Positions 1 through 7,412 of a stretch of DNA of 64,000 nucleotides are shown here, piece by piece. The translations under genes and the position numbers were made by a program. Source of the DNA: Candidatus Poribacteria bacterium (GTDB taxonomy: Bacteria; Poribacteria; WGA-4E; WGA-3G). A model generated the notes under the pieces. It searched no databases and was not told where the DNA came from. It saw only the letters and a program-made list of their open reading frames with translations. Numbering within the stretch: the stretch's first letter is position 1; the number at the start of each line of letters is the position of its first letter. The stretch covers positions 29,004 through 93,003 of the forward strand of contig JAJEIE010000028.1 in the NCBI GenBank assembly GCA_022827625.1, read 5' to 3'.

Positions 1-1391
1 CCGCCCGATTTACTTACAAAGATCATTGAATTCCAACTCGCACTGTAAATGTGCTTTGGAAACTTCCGTAAACAGGTGCCTCGAAAATATGCGCGCGTAT
101 CCACAGGCGGATAGTGCATGGCATGTACAATTTCCTCATGGCTCAGTAAACGTTTAACGTGTCCATTTTTCAGCAGCCTAATGTAAAGTCCTTTATCTGG
201 ACGAATATCATGATACTGCAAATCCAGCATCTGTAGATGAGAATCGTCCCATTGGTATCCGTGCCGCCTGCGGTAGGCATCCAGCAATTTCTTTTTGATA
301 ATCCAATCGAGATGCTGACCCAATCGCCTCGGATCGATTTCCAAGTTATCAAGCACATATTTCCATTTTTCAAGGACATCCTCAACTACGGGTGTCCGTT
401 CTTCAGGTGTTAGATGCTGTTGTGCAAGTTCAAGGTATGCGCGTTGGATCTCTATGGGTGTCTGGAACTTTCCATCTTCGAGTTCTATCTGATTCTTGCA
501 GGACAGATCACGCGAGACCTGTTTTATCGCTGCAACGGGGTCCTGCAAACGAAAGCGATCTTCAACAACGCCTTTCTCAATAAGTTGAAGGACGATGGCG
601 GTCATACCGACCTTGAGATAGATGCTGAATTCAGACATGTTCGAGTCACCGACGATCACGTGTAAACGCCGATAGAGTTTATCATCCGCATGCGGTTCAT
701 CGCGTGTGTTAATTAAGGGTCGATTCACCATCGTGCTCAACCCGACCTCTTGCTCAAAGAAATCAGCACGTTGGGAGATCTGATAATCAGCGGGGTCAGT
801 TGTATTTTCCGCCCCAACCTTCCCGCCACCCGTAATGATAATGCGAGTGACAAGAAACGGTATAAGCCCATCCACAATAGTCTCAAAAGGGACTTTTCGG
901 GACATCAGATAGTTTTCATGTGCACCGTAACTATGCCCCTTGTAATCCGTATTGTTTTTATAGATGATAATCTCTTGGTTGTCAAGCAGCAGACGTTCAG
1001 CTGCGAGTCTACTGACCTCCAATATTAATTCGCCTGCTTTCTCGTATAGGAGCAGGTCGCGTGGGTTAGTGCATTCCGGCGTGCAATACTCAGGATGTGC
1101 GTGATCTACATAATAACGCCCACCGTTTACCAAGATGTCGTTGACAGCACTACTCGTATCCGCCTCAGTGATCGGCGTTTCGACGTCCGCCTGAAAACCG
1201 CGTGCGTCCATCAACGGACTTTCTTGTTCATAATCCCAAGTGACAGCAGTCGTTGCACTCGGCAGATCGCCTCTGCAGCTTTTGTAAGCGTTAACGACCA
1301 AAGTCGAAGCAGCGACTGGGTCTTGTTCGCGCGCATTTTTGACTGAGATGCCATACTCAGTCTCTGTTCCCATTATTATAGGTATTTCCAT
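1..1391 (-). CDS. dop: Pup deamidase/depupylase Dop (3' end beyond window)
   Basis: Absent from the ORF track because it is open at the left edge, but the minus strand translates without a stop from ATG at 1391 to base 1 (about 463 residues). Dop has the carboxylate-amine ligase (glutamine-synthetase-like) fold; it deamidates the C-terminal Gln of Pup and removes Pup from tagged proteins. The N-terminus carries the ATP/Mg-binding motif GTETEYGIS, followed by WDYEQESPLMDARGF, YVDHAHPEY, YKNNTDYKGHSYG, HENYLMSR and INTRDEPHAD, all recalled from mycobacterial Dop. The segment preceding WDYE and the DARGF motif favour Dop over the ligase PafA. By comparison with the mycobacterial protein roughly 40-50 C-terminal residues lie outside. 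It is downstream of arc on the same strand; pup and the proteasome subunits, if present, would lie beyond the edge. There is no Shine-Dalgarno; the ATG directly follows AAAAA. Confidence 0.93.
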   Translation of the reverse strand, partial: MEIPIIMGTETEYGISVKNAREQDPVAASTLVVNAYKSCRGDLPSATTAVTWDYEQESPLMDARGFQADVETPITEADTSSAVNDILVNGGRYYVDHAHPEYCTPECTNPRDLLLYEKAGELILEVSRLAAERLLLDNQEIIIYKNNTDYKGHSYGAHENYLMSRKVPFETIVDGLIPFLVTRIIITGGGKVGAENTTDPADYQISQRADFFEQEVGLSTMVNRPLINTRDEPHADDKLYRRLHVIVGDSNMSEFSIYLKVGMTAIVLQLIEKGVVEDRFRLQDPVAAIKQVSRDLSCKNQIELEDGKFQTPIEIQRAYLELAQQHLTPEERTPVVEDVLEKWKYVLDNLEIDPRRLGQHLDWIIKKKLLDAYRRRHGYQWDDSHLQMLDLQYHDIRPDKGLYIRLLKNGHVKRLLSHEEIVHAMHYPPVDTRAYFRGTCLRKFPKHIYSASWNSMIFVSKSG

Positions 1392-1543
1392 TTTTTATGG
1401 TTATCAGTTATTGGTTACTGGTTATCGGTTAAGAGCGTGGATCGTAACAATCCGTCCAAATTTGGAGCATTCCTAAGGTCAGCTGTTACCAAAAACCTCT
1501 TAACTGACAACCGAAAGCGAAGCGTACCGACGACCGACATCTA
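1392..1543. repeat. intergenic palindromic repeat, family 1 copy A
   Basis: The arc-dop spacer contains degenerate 7-base units of the form GTTAYYR (1399-1432), then TTAAGAG and a CGTAACAAT core. It ends with arms of opposite sense (CTCTTAACTGACAACCG, 1497-1514). The same core occurs at 31284-31413 and, inverted, at 41977-42057. It can fold into a long imperfect hairpin. No coding potential is seen. Confidence 0.6.
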
Positions 1544-3394
1544 TTAAAGAAAAGTGCCGCCGCGGGTTACACGGACATTCGGCTTCTGCTCTCGTGTCGG
1601 TTCATTAATTAATGCGCGAATGTTGACGATCTTTTCGCCTTTCCGCCCGGAAATCTTTGCCCAATCATCAGGATTAGTGGTATTCGGTAAGTCTTCGTTT
1701 TCTTGATATTCTTCGCGGATTGCTGCCTTGAGGTCCTCAAGACACATCCCTTTCTCCGACCCGTCGGAACCGATAAACCGTTTGATGGCAGCCTTTTTCG
1801 CGCGTGAAACGATGTTCTCAATCATGGCACCGCTGACGAAATCCTTGAAAAAGAGGGTTTCGCGTTCTCCACGTGCGTAAGTTACTTCGATGAACCGGTT
1901 TTCATCGGTCATTGCGTACATAGCATTCGCGGCTTCATTGATAAAATGTTCTGAAATAGCCTCGGTATCTCCATTAAACCGTTGACAAGTCTCTTCAGCA
2001 AACGGAAGACTGGGAGTGAGATATATAGCGAAGATATCCTTGGCACCTTCCAAATTGGGGCGGTCAATCTTAATTTTAATATCCAGCCTACCGGGTCGTA
2101 AAACGGCTGGGTCCAGCAGATCCTGACGGTTGCTTGCGCCAATCACAATCACGTCCCTGAGGTTCTCCACACCATCAATTTCAGCGAGAAATTGCGGCAC
2201 AAGCGTTGACTCCATATCCGATGAAATACCCATGCCTCTGGACCGGAAGAGCGAGTCCATTTCATCGAAAAAAATAATAACCGGAAAACCTTCCCTCGAC
2301 TTATCACGCGCCTTTTGGAAGATTTCTCGGATTTTCCGTTCAGTTTCCCCAACGTACTTATTCAGGAGTTCCGGTCCCTTGATATTAATGAAATAGCCGC
2401 GGACTTCCGCTCTACCCGTCTGCTTTCGGACGCGTTCGGCGATACCGCTCGCAACAGCGCGGGCTATCAAGGTCTTACCACATCCCGGCGGTCCGTAGAG
2501 AAGGACCCCTTTCGGTGGTGAAAGATTAAATTCTTCGTACTCCTTGGGATAAAGATATGGCATCTCTATCGCATCGCGAATCGCCTCTATCTGTGTATCA
2601 AGTCCACCGATATCGGCGTAGCCGATATCCGGCACTTCTTCGAGGAGGAGGTCCTCAACTTCACGTTTCGGAAGTTTTTCCATGAGCATGCTTGTCGTAT
2701 GGTTGAGGAGGACATTATCTCCCATTTTCAAAGACTCATCTTTAAGAGACGCAGCGACTCTAACGACGCGCTCTTCATCAGTGCGCAGGCTGACGATAGC
2801 GAGTTCATCCTCAATCCGCTCTTTAATCTTGACGACATCACCGTGTCTTTCAGGAGCCTTGATACCAACGACATTCATCCCGCTATTGACGATGACTTCC
2901 TGCCCAATAGAGAGGTTCTCTGCCTTGAGTCCTGGGTCAAGATTGACGCGCCATTTTCTACCACTGACATCAATATCGATGCTCCCGTCTTCGTTTGCGC
3001 CGAGGAAAACTCCATAATTATTCGGTGGCGCGCTGAGTTGTTCGACTTTCTCCTTGAGGATCTGAAGTTTTTCTTTCGCTTCTTGGAGTGTCCCTGTCAA
3101 CTTCTTGTTCCGACGGTGTGCTGTCATCAACTCACGTTGCATCTCATAGAGCCGACTTTCAAGGTCTTTGATATAGATTGCGCGCTGCTGCTGCCGCATG
3201 CCTTCGAGTTCACCTTGAAGCATATCAATCGTCCCTTGGAGTGTACGGATCTGCTGCTGATACCAGACGACATCAAATGTTTCTTGCTCCTCAAAGGAAT
3301 CTTTGGAATTTCCTCTTTTGATAGCCATACGTGAAGTTCTCACTTTCCAAAACGATTTTTCGACCTCACTGGTAACAATGAGGGTCGGGTGCAC
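1544..3394 (-). CDS. arc: proteasome-associated AAA+ ATPase ARC/Mpa
   Basis: ARC (Mpa in mycobacteria) is the hexameric unfoldase that recognises Pup through N-terminal coiled coils and feeds tagged proteins into the 20S proteasome. Visible in order: a long heptad-rich coiled coil (about residues 45-118), OB-type beta domains (about 120-250), then one AAA+ module. The module has Walker A GPPGCGKT, pore loop YFINIKGPELLNKYVG, Walker B VIIFFDEMD and sensor GASNRQDLLDPAVLRPGRLD. The start is either GTG at 3394, with AAGGCGGG upstream, or ATG at 3328 (MAIKRGNSK); the coiled-coil family fits both. The protein ends GGTFL, where mycobacterial Mpa ends with the proteasome-activating GQYL. A strong promoter lies 55-85 bases upstream, so the gene need not depend on recA transcription. 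dop follows after a repeat-filled gap of 152 bases. Confidence 0.93.
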   Translation of the reverse strand: MHPTLIVTSEVEKSFWKVRTSRMAIKRGNSKDSFEEQETFDVVWYQQQIRTLQGTIDMLQGELEGMRQQQRAIYIKDLESRLYEMQRELMTAHRRNKKLTGTLQEAKEKLQILKEKVEQLSAPPNNYGVFLGANEDGSIDIDVSGRKWRVNLDPGLKAENLSIGQEVIVNSGMNVVGIKAPERHGDVVKIKERIEDELAIVSLRTDEERVVRVAASLKDESLKMGDNVLLNHTTSMLMEKLPKREVEDLLLEEVPDIGYADIGGLDTQIEAIRDAIEMPYLYPKEYEEFNLSPPKGVLLYGPPGCGKTLIARAVASGIAERVRKQTGRAEVRGYFINIKGPELLNKYVGETERKIREIFQKARDKSREGFPVIIFFDEMDSLFRSRGMGISSDMESTLVPQFLAEIDGVENLRDVIVIGASNRQDLLDPAVLRPGRLDIKIKIDRPNLEGAKDIFAIYLTPSLPFAEETCQRFNGDTEAISEHFINEAANAMYAMTDENRFIEVTYARGERETLFFKDFVSGAMIENIVSRAKKAAIKRFIGSDGSEKGMCLEDLKAAIREEYQENEDLPNTTNPDDWAKISGRKGEKIVNIRALINEPTREQKPNVRVTRGGTFL

Positions 3395-3449
3395 GAATAA
3401 CCCGCCTTGATTAGGCTTCAGGTTTCAACCCAACATCTTTATTTATTAG

Positions 3450-3479
3450 AGTATAGCACATCGAAAAAAATTGTGTCAA
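3450..3479 (-). promoter_or_regulatory. sigma-70 promoter for arc(-dop)
   Basis: On the minus strand TTGACA (3479-3474) is followed after 18 bases by TATACT (3455-3450). It lies between recA and arc and would give a leader of roughly 50 bases to the GTG start. Confidence 0.75.
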
Positions 3480-3609
3480 GAAAAAGTTACAGCTTTTGTT
3501 TCATCACTACCGTCAAAAGATTTTATAGCGATGTGAATCAGAGATTCCAAGAACAAAAACGTGTGCCGAAAGGTTAACGCTTTAAACGCATCAGACGGCA
3601 GCCGATAGC

Positions 3610-4659
3610 CTAAGCATCGCTATCTTCATCTTCCGCGTCCTCAGGAATCGCACCCGCAGTTGATTCTGGTGTCAGACTCAGCGCTTCCCGTATCTTCGCT
3701 TCAATTTCCACAGCAATTTCAGGGTTATCTTCCAGGTACCTCTTCGCATTGGTTCTACCTTGACCGATTCGCTCAGTGTTATAGGAGAACCAAGAACCGC
3801 TCTTCTGAATAAATTCCTTCTCAACAGCAATATCTAACAGATTTCCCTCTTTAGAGATTCCCTTTCCGAAGGTAACGTCATATTCTGCTTCTTTGAAAGG
3901 CGGTGCAACTTTATTTTTTACGACTTTGACGCGAACCCCGCTGCCAAGGATTTCGGTGCCATCTTTGATTTGGCTACCACGGCGGAGTTCTAAACGCACA
4001 GAGGCATGGAACTTAAGAGCGAGTCCACCGGGTGTGGTATCCGGATTACCGAACATGATTCCAATTTTTTGTCGGATTTGGTTGGTAAAGATAACACACG
4101 TGCGAGATTTATTGGTGACACCAGACAATTTACGAAGTGCTTTAGACATCAAGCGCGGGAGCAAGCCGACGTGTGCGTCCCCCATCTCGCCCTCAATTTC
4201 CGCTTGAGGTGTCAAGGCTGCCACAGAGTCGACGACAACGATATCAATCGCACCACTGCGGATGAGCGTTTCGACGATCTCTAACGCCTGTTCTCCCGCG
4301 TCGGGTTGCGCAATCAACAAGTTTTCCATGTTGACCCCAATGTTCCGGGCATAAGTCGTGTCGAGTGCGTGTTCAACATCAATGAAGACGGCAGTACCGC
4401 CCATTTTTTGTGCTTCCGCCACAATATGAAGTGCCAAGGTAGTTTTCCCGGTACCTTCATGTCCGAAAATTTCAATGATTCTGCCGCGGGGGACACCACC
4501 GACACCGAGCGCAAGGTCAAGAGAAAGTGCGCCAGTTGGAATCGCTTCAACGGGGACAATCTCATCGCCAGCGAAGCGCATGATAGCACCTTTGCCGAAT
4601 TCACGTTCTACTTGTGAGATCGCTTGGTCAATGGCTTTCTGTTTTTGTTCATCTTGCAT
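3610..4659 (-). CDS. recA: recombinase RecA
   Basis: Full-length RecA (349 residues), the ATP-dependent strand-exchange protein for homologous recombination and SOS signalling. Walker A reads GHEGTGKT (66-73) where most RecA have GPESSGKT; this variant keeps the GxxxxGKT frame. Also visible are the Walker B/MAW region ([14 protein letters not shown]), loop L2 with [21 protein letters not shown] and an acidic C-terminal tail ([10 protein letters not shown]). AAGGAG stands 11 bases before the ATG. It is 60 bases downstream of thpR in a co-directional lolA-pgsA-thpR-recA run, an arrangement common in bacteria. No convincing LexA box was seen in the short upstream gap. Confidence 0.98.
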   Translation of the reverse strand: MQDEQKQKAIDQAISQVEREFGKGAIMRFAGDEIVPVEAIPTGALSLDLALGVGGVPRGRIIEIFGHEGTGKTTLALHIVAEAQKMGGTAVFIDVEHALDTTYARNIGVNMENLLIAQPDAGEQALEIVETLIRSGAIDIVVVDSVAALTPQAEIEGEMGDAHVGLLPRLMSKALRKLSGVTNKSRTCVIFTNQIRQKIGIMFGNPDTTPGGLALKFHASVRLELRRGSQIKDGTEILGSGVRVKVVKNKVAPPFKEAEYDVTFGKGISKEGNLLDIAVEKEFIQKSGSWFSYNTERIGQGRTNAKRYLEDNPEIAVEIEAKIREALSLTPESTAGAIPEDAEDEDSDA

Positions 4660-4719
4660 GTTTTAAGGTTCTCCTTTATGGTATCTACTGCCGAAATGGT
4701 TACTTTACATATTCTTGGA

Positions 4720-5301
4720 TTACGCAGAAAAATGACATATTTTCAAAGGTGTATAGACCGCCCCATTCGGACGAAGTTCGCTCCGCATGAGTGTGATTTC
4801 CTTCACGTTCACGACTGCCCTATCAATTGTATCATATTGACGTAGCATATTTTTTAACGGTTCCAGATTCATAGGTGTTCTGAGGCGTGCAAGTGTAAGG
4901 TGTGGATGAAAGCGAGCGTCTGTTGGAAAACCGAGATGTTTTAACTCAAGATTCACAGATTTCGCCAGCCGCGACACAATTGACGCACCTTGTTTTACAC
5001 CTACCCAAAGCACACGTGGACGATAAAGATTTGGAAACGCCCCAATCCCACCGAACGCAATCGGAGAGGGAGTCTGTACATCTGCCACGTCCTGAATTAC
5101 TTTACTCACATCATCAATCCTTTCAGAATGAACATCCCCCAAGAACTTTAAGGTGAGATGAAAGTTTCCAGATCTCGTCCATGAAGCCTTACGAATCTCA
5201 GAGTGGAGGCGCGTTTGTACGTTTTTCAGCAACGCTTGTATCGGTTGCGGTATCTCAATTGCGACGAAACAGCGAAGCGTCTCCGGTTTAGTTGTTTTCA
5301 T
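4720..5301 (-). CDS. thpR: RNA 2',3'-cyclic phosphodiesterase ThpR
   Basis: A 2H-phosphoesterase (formerly 2'-5' RNA ligase LigT) that opens 2',3'-cyclic phosphates on RNA ends. The two signature HxTx motifs are both present as HLTL at about residues 48-51 and 134-137, spaced as expected in a protein of about 193 residues. The ATG at 5301 overlaps the pgsA stop (TGATG), giving translational coupling; the ORF track uses a GTG one codon earlier. The pgsA-thpR-recA order is widely conserved, although the physiological link is not established. Confidence 0.93.
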   Translation of the reverse strand: MKTTKPETLRCFVAIEIPQPIQALLKNVQTRLHSEIRKASWTRSGNFHLTLKFLGDVHSERIDDVSKVIQDVADVQTPSPIAFGGIGAFPNLYRPRVLWVGVKQGASIVSRLAKSVNLELKHLGFPTDARFHPHLTLARLRTPMNLEPLKNMLRQYDTIDRAVVNVKEITLMRSELRPNGAVYTPLKICHFSA

Positions 5302-5921
5302 CACGCACCTGTTCTCGGATCGTAACTTGTTAGATGAATTAGTGCCGATAAAAATTTGCGGTTGTTGATGAGAAATTCCAGCCCCGATACAACTGTGAGC
5401 AGCAACGGCAGCAGCATCATAAAATAGATAGGACCGTGGGTTTGCAAAATAAATGCAGGATTCAACGCCCCTTGAAACGCGAGCAACCCCAAGCCGATCC
5501 CGATGACAACCAGTTGTGAAGTCATCTTATATTTTCCCCATTGACTCGCCGAAACAAATTGCCCATACTTTGCAATAAAAACGATTCGTAAAACTGTAAC
5601 GAGGACTTCGCGCCCCATGATGACAATAACCATCCACATAGGGATGAGTCCCCCCTCAAGGTGTTTAAAAAGCGCGAGACAGATTAAAGCAGTTCCGATC
5701 AACAATTTGTCTGCAAGGGGGTCCATAAATTTTCCGAAGTTGGTTTCGCCCTGTCTTCGTGCGATTCTGCCATCAAGATTGTCTGTGATTGCTGCGAGAA
5801 GAAAGATAGCGAGCGCGGGGACCATCATATCCGCCTGAAAACAGAATATGAAAGGAGGTATCAGAAACAACCGTAAAAGCGTCAGGAGATTTGCTAACCG
5901 TAACAGGGTACTGAAATCCAT
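5301..5921 (-). CDS. pgsA: CDP-diacylglycerol-glycerol-3-phosphate 3-phosphatidyltransferase
   Basis: Integral membrane CDP-alcohol phosphotransferase making phosphatidylglycerol phosphate, the committed step to anionic phospholipids. The family signature D-x2-D-G-x2-A-R-x8-G-x3-D-x3-D is complete at about residues 47-71 (DNLDGRIARR ... GKFMDPLAD). Several hydrophobic segments flank it, including one at 12-28 and a C-terminal one near 165-180. At 206 residues it is slightly longer than typical PgsA. The start ATG has no evident Shine-Dalgarno. It lies 45 bases after lolA and overlaps thpR by one base. Phosphatidylserine synthase shares the motif, but the context and sequence fit PgsA better. 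Confidence 0.93.
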   Translation of the reverse strand: MDFSTLLRLANLLTLLRLFLIPPFIFCFQADMMVPALAIFLLAAITDNLDGRIARRQGETNFGKFMDPLADKLLIGTALICLALFKHLEGGLIPMWMVIVIMGREVLVTVLRIVFIAKYGQFVSASQWGKYKMTSQLVVIGIGLGLLAFQGALNPAFILQTHGPIYFMMLLPLLLTVVSGLEFLINNRKFLSALIHLTSYDPRTGA

Positions 5922-5966
5922 AATATAGAGCGAAATGTTAGAAGCCTCTCATCGTTGGAGACCTTT

Positions 5967-6704
5967 CTAATTTTCGGAAAGATCGATAACCTCAGCATCT
6001 TCAGGCACCACAAACTTGAAAAGATCCGGTGCAAGTTTTTTATCTCTTTCAATCTGCGTGAGCGTAACAATTACACTCTGACGGGTGCCATCCTCAAATT
6101 CGGTTTTATAGCCAAATTGCACGGGCAACCACTCACCAGATTGCACCCATATTTGAAGGGACTCCTTGGCGTTTGTACTGACCATGTGGCGTTTCGGCTG
6201 CAACTCAATTTGATGGACACCCTTGGGATTCGCAAATTCGTCAGGGATAAGTGCCATATCATAGTTTTTCTGAACATCTTCGAGCGACGCACCAATCCCG
6301 GGAAGTAGCTCTCGCCGTTCCGGGTTGTTCCACTTCATCTTATTGACTTGGTTGAGTAACGGTGTATACGTCCAACCATATTCACCGTCCAAGACGGTGA
6401 GCTGAACGACTTTTGCGGCATCGTTCCGGTCAACGTATTCCTTACGGAGCAGATTCGGTTTGCCAAATATAAACCGACCACGAGCAACGCTCTTCTTATT
6501 AGCAAACAGCGTCGTCTCCTCAAAGTTCGCACTGAAATTTTTAGACCCCTCATAAGCCGTTTTGAAATTATGAAAAATCTCATCAACAGTCTGTGGATGT
6601 GCGTGGCTAACAAAGAGTACTGAAAGAATTATAACTGCTAACAATAAATTTCGGAAACCCGAAAAGGTCTCTAAAGTTGCGCTCCGATAGGTCGGTCGGA
6701 TCAT
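5967..6704 (-). CDS. lolA: outer-membrane lipoprotein carrier protein LolA
   Basis: Periplasmic chaperone that shuttles lipoproteins from LolCDE to the outer membrane. A signal peptide is visible (MIRPTYRS ... LLLAVIILSVLFVSHAHPQ), followed by VDEIFHNFKTAYEGSKNFSANFEE, a typical LolA beginning, and the FxxGKPNLLRKEY strand pattern. About 245 residues. I prefer ATG 6704 over the track's 6725 because CAGGAG precedes it by 6-7 bases. A near-consensus promoter lies upstream, making lolA the likely first gene of the lolA-pgsA-thpR-recA transcript. Confidence 0.9.
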   Translation of the reverse strand: MIRPTYRSATLETFSGFRNLLLAVIILSVLFVSHAHPQTVDEIFHNFKTAYEGSKNFSANFEETTLFANKKSVARGRFIFGKPNLLRKEYVDRNDAAKVVQLTVLDGEYGWTYTPLLNQVNKMKWNNPERRELLPGIGASLEDVQKNYDMALIPDEFANPKGVHQIELQPKRHMVSTNAKESLQIWVQSGEWLPVQFGYKTEFEDGTRQSVIVTLTQIERDKKLAPDLFKFVVPEDAEVIDLSEN

Positions 6705-6755
6705 CACGCTCTCCTGTCTTACCAAACTTACATTTGAAAACCAATTTCATTGAAT

Positions 6756-6785
6756 AGTATAACACAATTTATGTTTGCATGTCAA
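6756..6785 (-). promoter_or_regulatory. sigma-70 promoter for lolA operon
   Basis: Minus-strand TTGACA (6785-6780), an 18-base spacer, then TATACT (6761-6756), about 50 bases upstream of the chosen lolA start. The hexamers are the same as those of the arc promoter. Confidence 0.8.
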
Positions 6786-6901
6786 TTGCTAAATTAATCA
6801 ATAGCAACACACAATTTTGTTTGTTGGAATGTAATTTATTGTGTCTCGGGGTACTGCAACGGACGAGGAAATTAGACACAGATGCTGTTTGGTAAGTTCG
6901 C

Positions 6902-7282
6902 TTAATTCGCTAACCGCGTCCAGTCTGACAGGATAACCTCAATAGCGTCGGGTTCGTCTAAAGCACAGACGACAAGACGCTCCAATATTTCGGCAATGGA
7001 CACCTCTCGGAATATTGCCTGAAACCAATTAGCAAAAGACTTGATTGCATCTGGAGAGTCCGCGGATACCCAGAAGACGACCCTACAAAAATCGAGACCC
7101 TCGTCCACCCATTTTTCTGCAATCTGGACACCTTCTGGAAAACCGCGGAAAGCAGGCAAGAAGTCGGCGATCAAAAGCACTAATTCCGCATTAAGATAGG
7201 AAATCTCTGGAAGAATATCGAAATGGATAGCGTATTTATGGGCATGTTCGGAACGTTGAGGGTCTTTGTTTCGGTTTTGCAT
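6902..7282 (-). CDS. hypothetical protein, 126 residues
   Basis: Not recognised. It fills the gap between lolA and metH and encodes an acidic, probably globular protein with no membrane segment. It is rich in aromatic and hydrophobic residues (VVFWVSADSPDAIKSFANWFQAIF), with a segment EVILSDWTRLAN at the C-terminus. No strong ribosome site precedes the ATG. It is included because the open frame covers most of a 600-base gap and its composition resembles real proteins. It could still be spurious. Confidence 0.5.
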   Translation of the reverse strand: MQNRNKDPQRSEHAHKYAIHFDILPEISYLNAELVLLIADFLPAFRGFPEGVQIAEKWVDEGLDFCRVVFWVSADSPDAIKSFANWFQAIFREVSIAEILERLVVCALDEPDAIEVILSDWTRLAN

Positions 7283-7299
7283 GTCGTTCTACTTTAAAA

Positions 7300-7329
7300 T
7301 AGACAAAGCAGTCTCTCGCATGGTATACT
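7300..7329 (+). promoter_or_regulatory. sigma-70 promoter for metH
   Basis: TAGACA (7300-7305), an 18-base spacer and TATACT (7324-7329), 84 bases before the metH ATG. The leader is too short, and lacks the conserved boxes, for a cobalamin or SAM riboswitch. Confidence 0.6.
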
Positions 7330-7412
7330 ATACTGCACGCCGAATTGGGGAACGCCCGCGGTTTAGGGAATGCGGACCTGTGTATCTATCATAGAGAGGA
7401 CCTAATATATCC

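Noticed and set aside
392-1346. Plus-strand ORFs over the first 1.4 kb (63-92 residues)
   Set aside because: They are shadows of the minus-strand dop frame, which is uninterrupted and strongly conserved.
1392-1543. Repeat clusters as a CRISPR array
   Set aside because: The units are 7-base degenerate and self-complementary, without constant-length spacers; no cas genes are present.
4660-4719. Possible SOS (LexA) box before recA
   Set aside because: The 60-base gap shows no inverted CGAAC/CTGT-type motif; no support.
7283-7412. Cobalamin or SAM riboswitch upstream of metH
   Set aside because: The leader is only about 75 bases after the promoter and lacks the B12-box or SAM core sequences.
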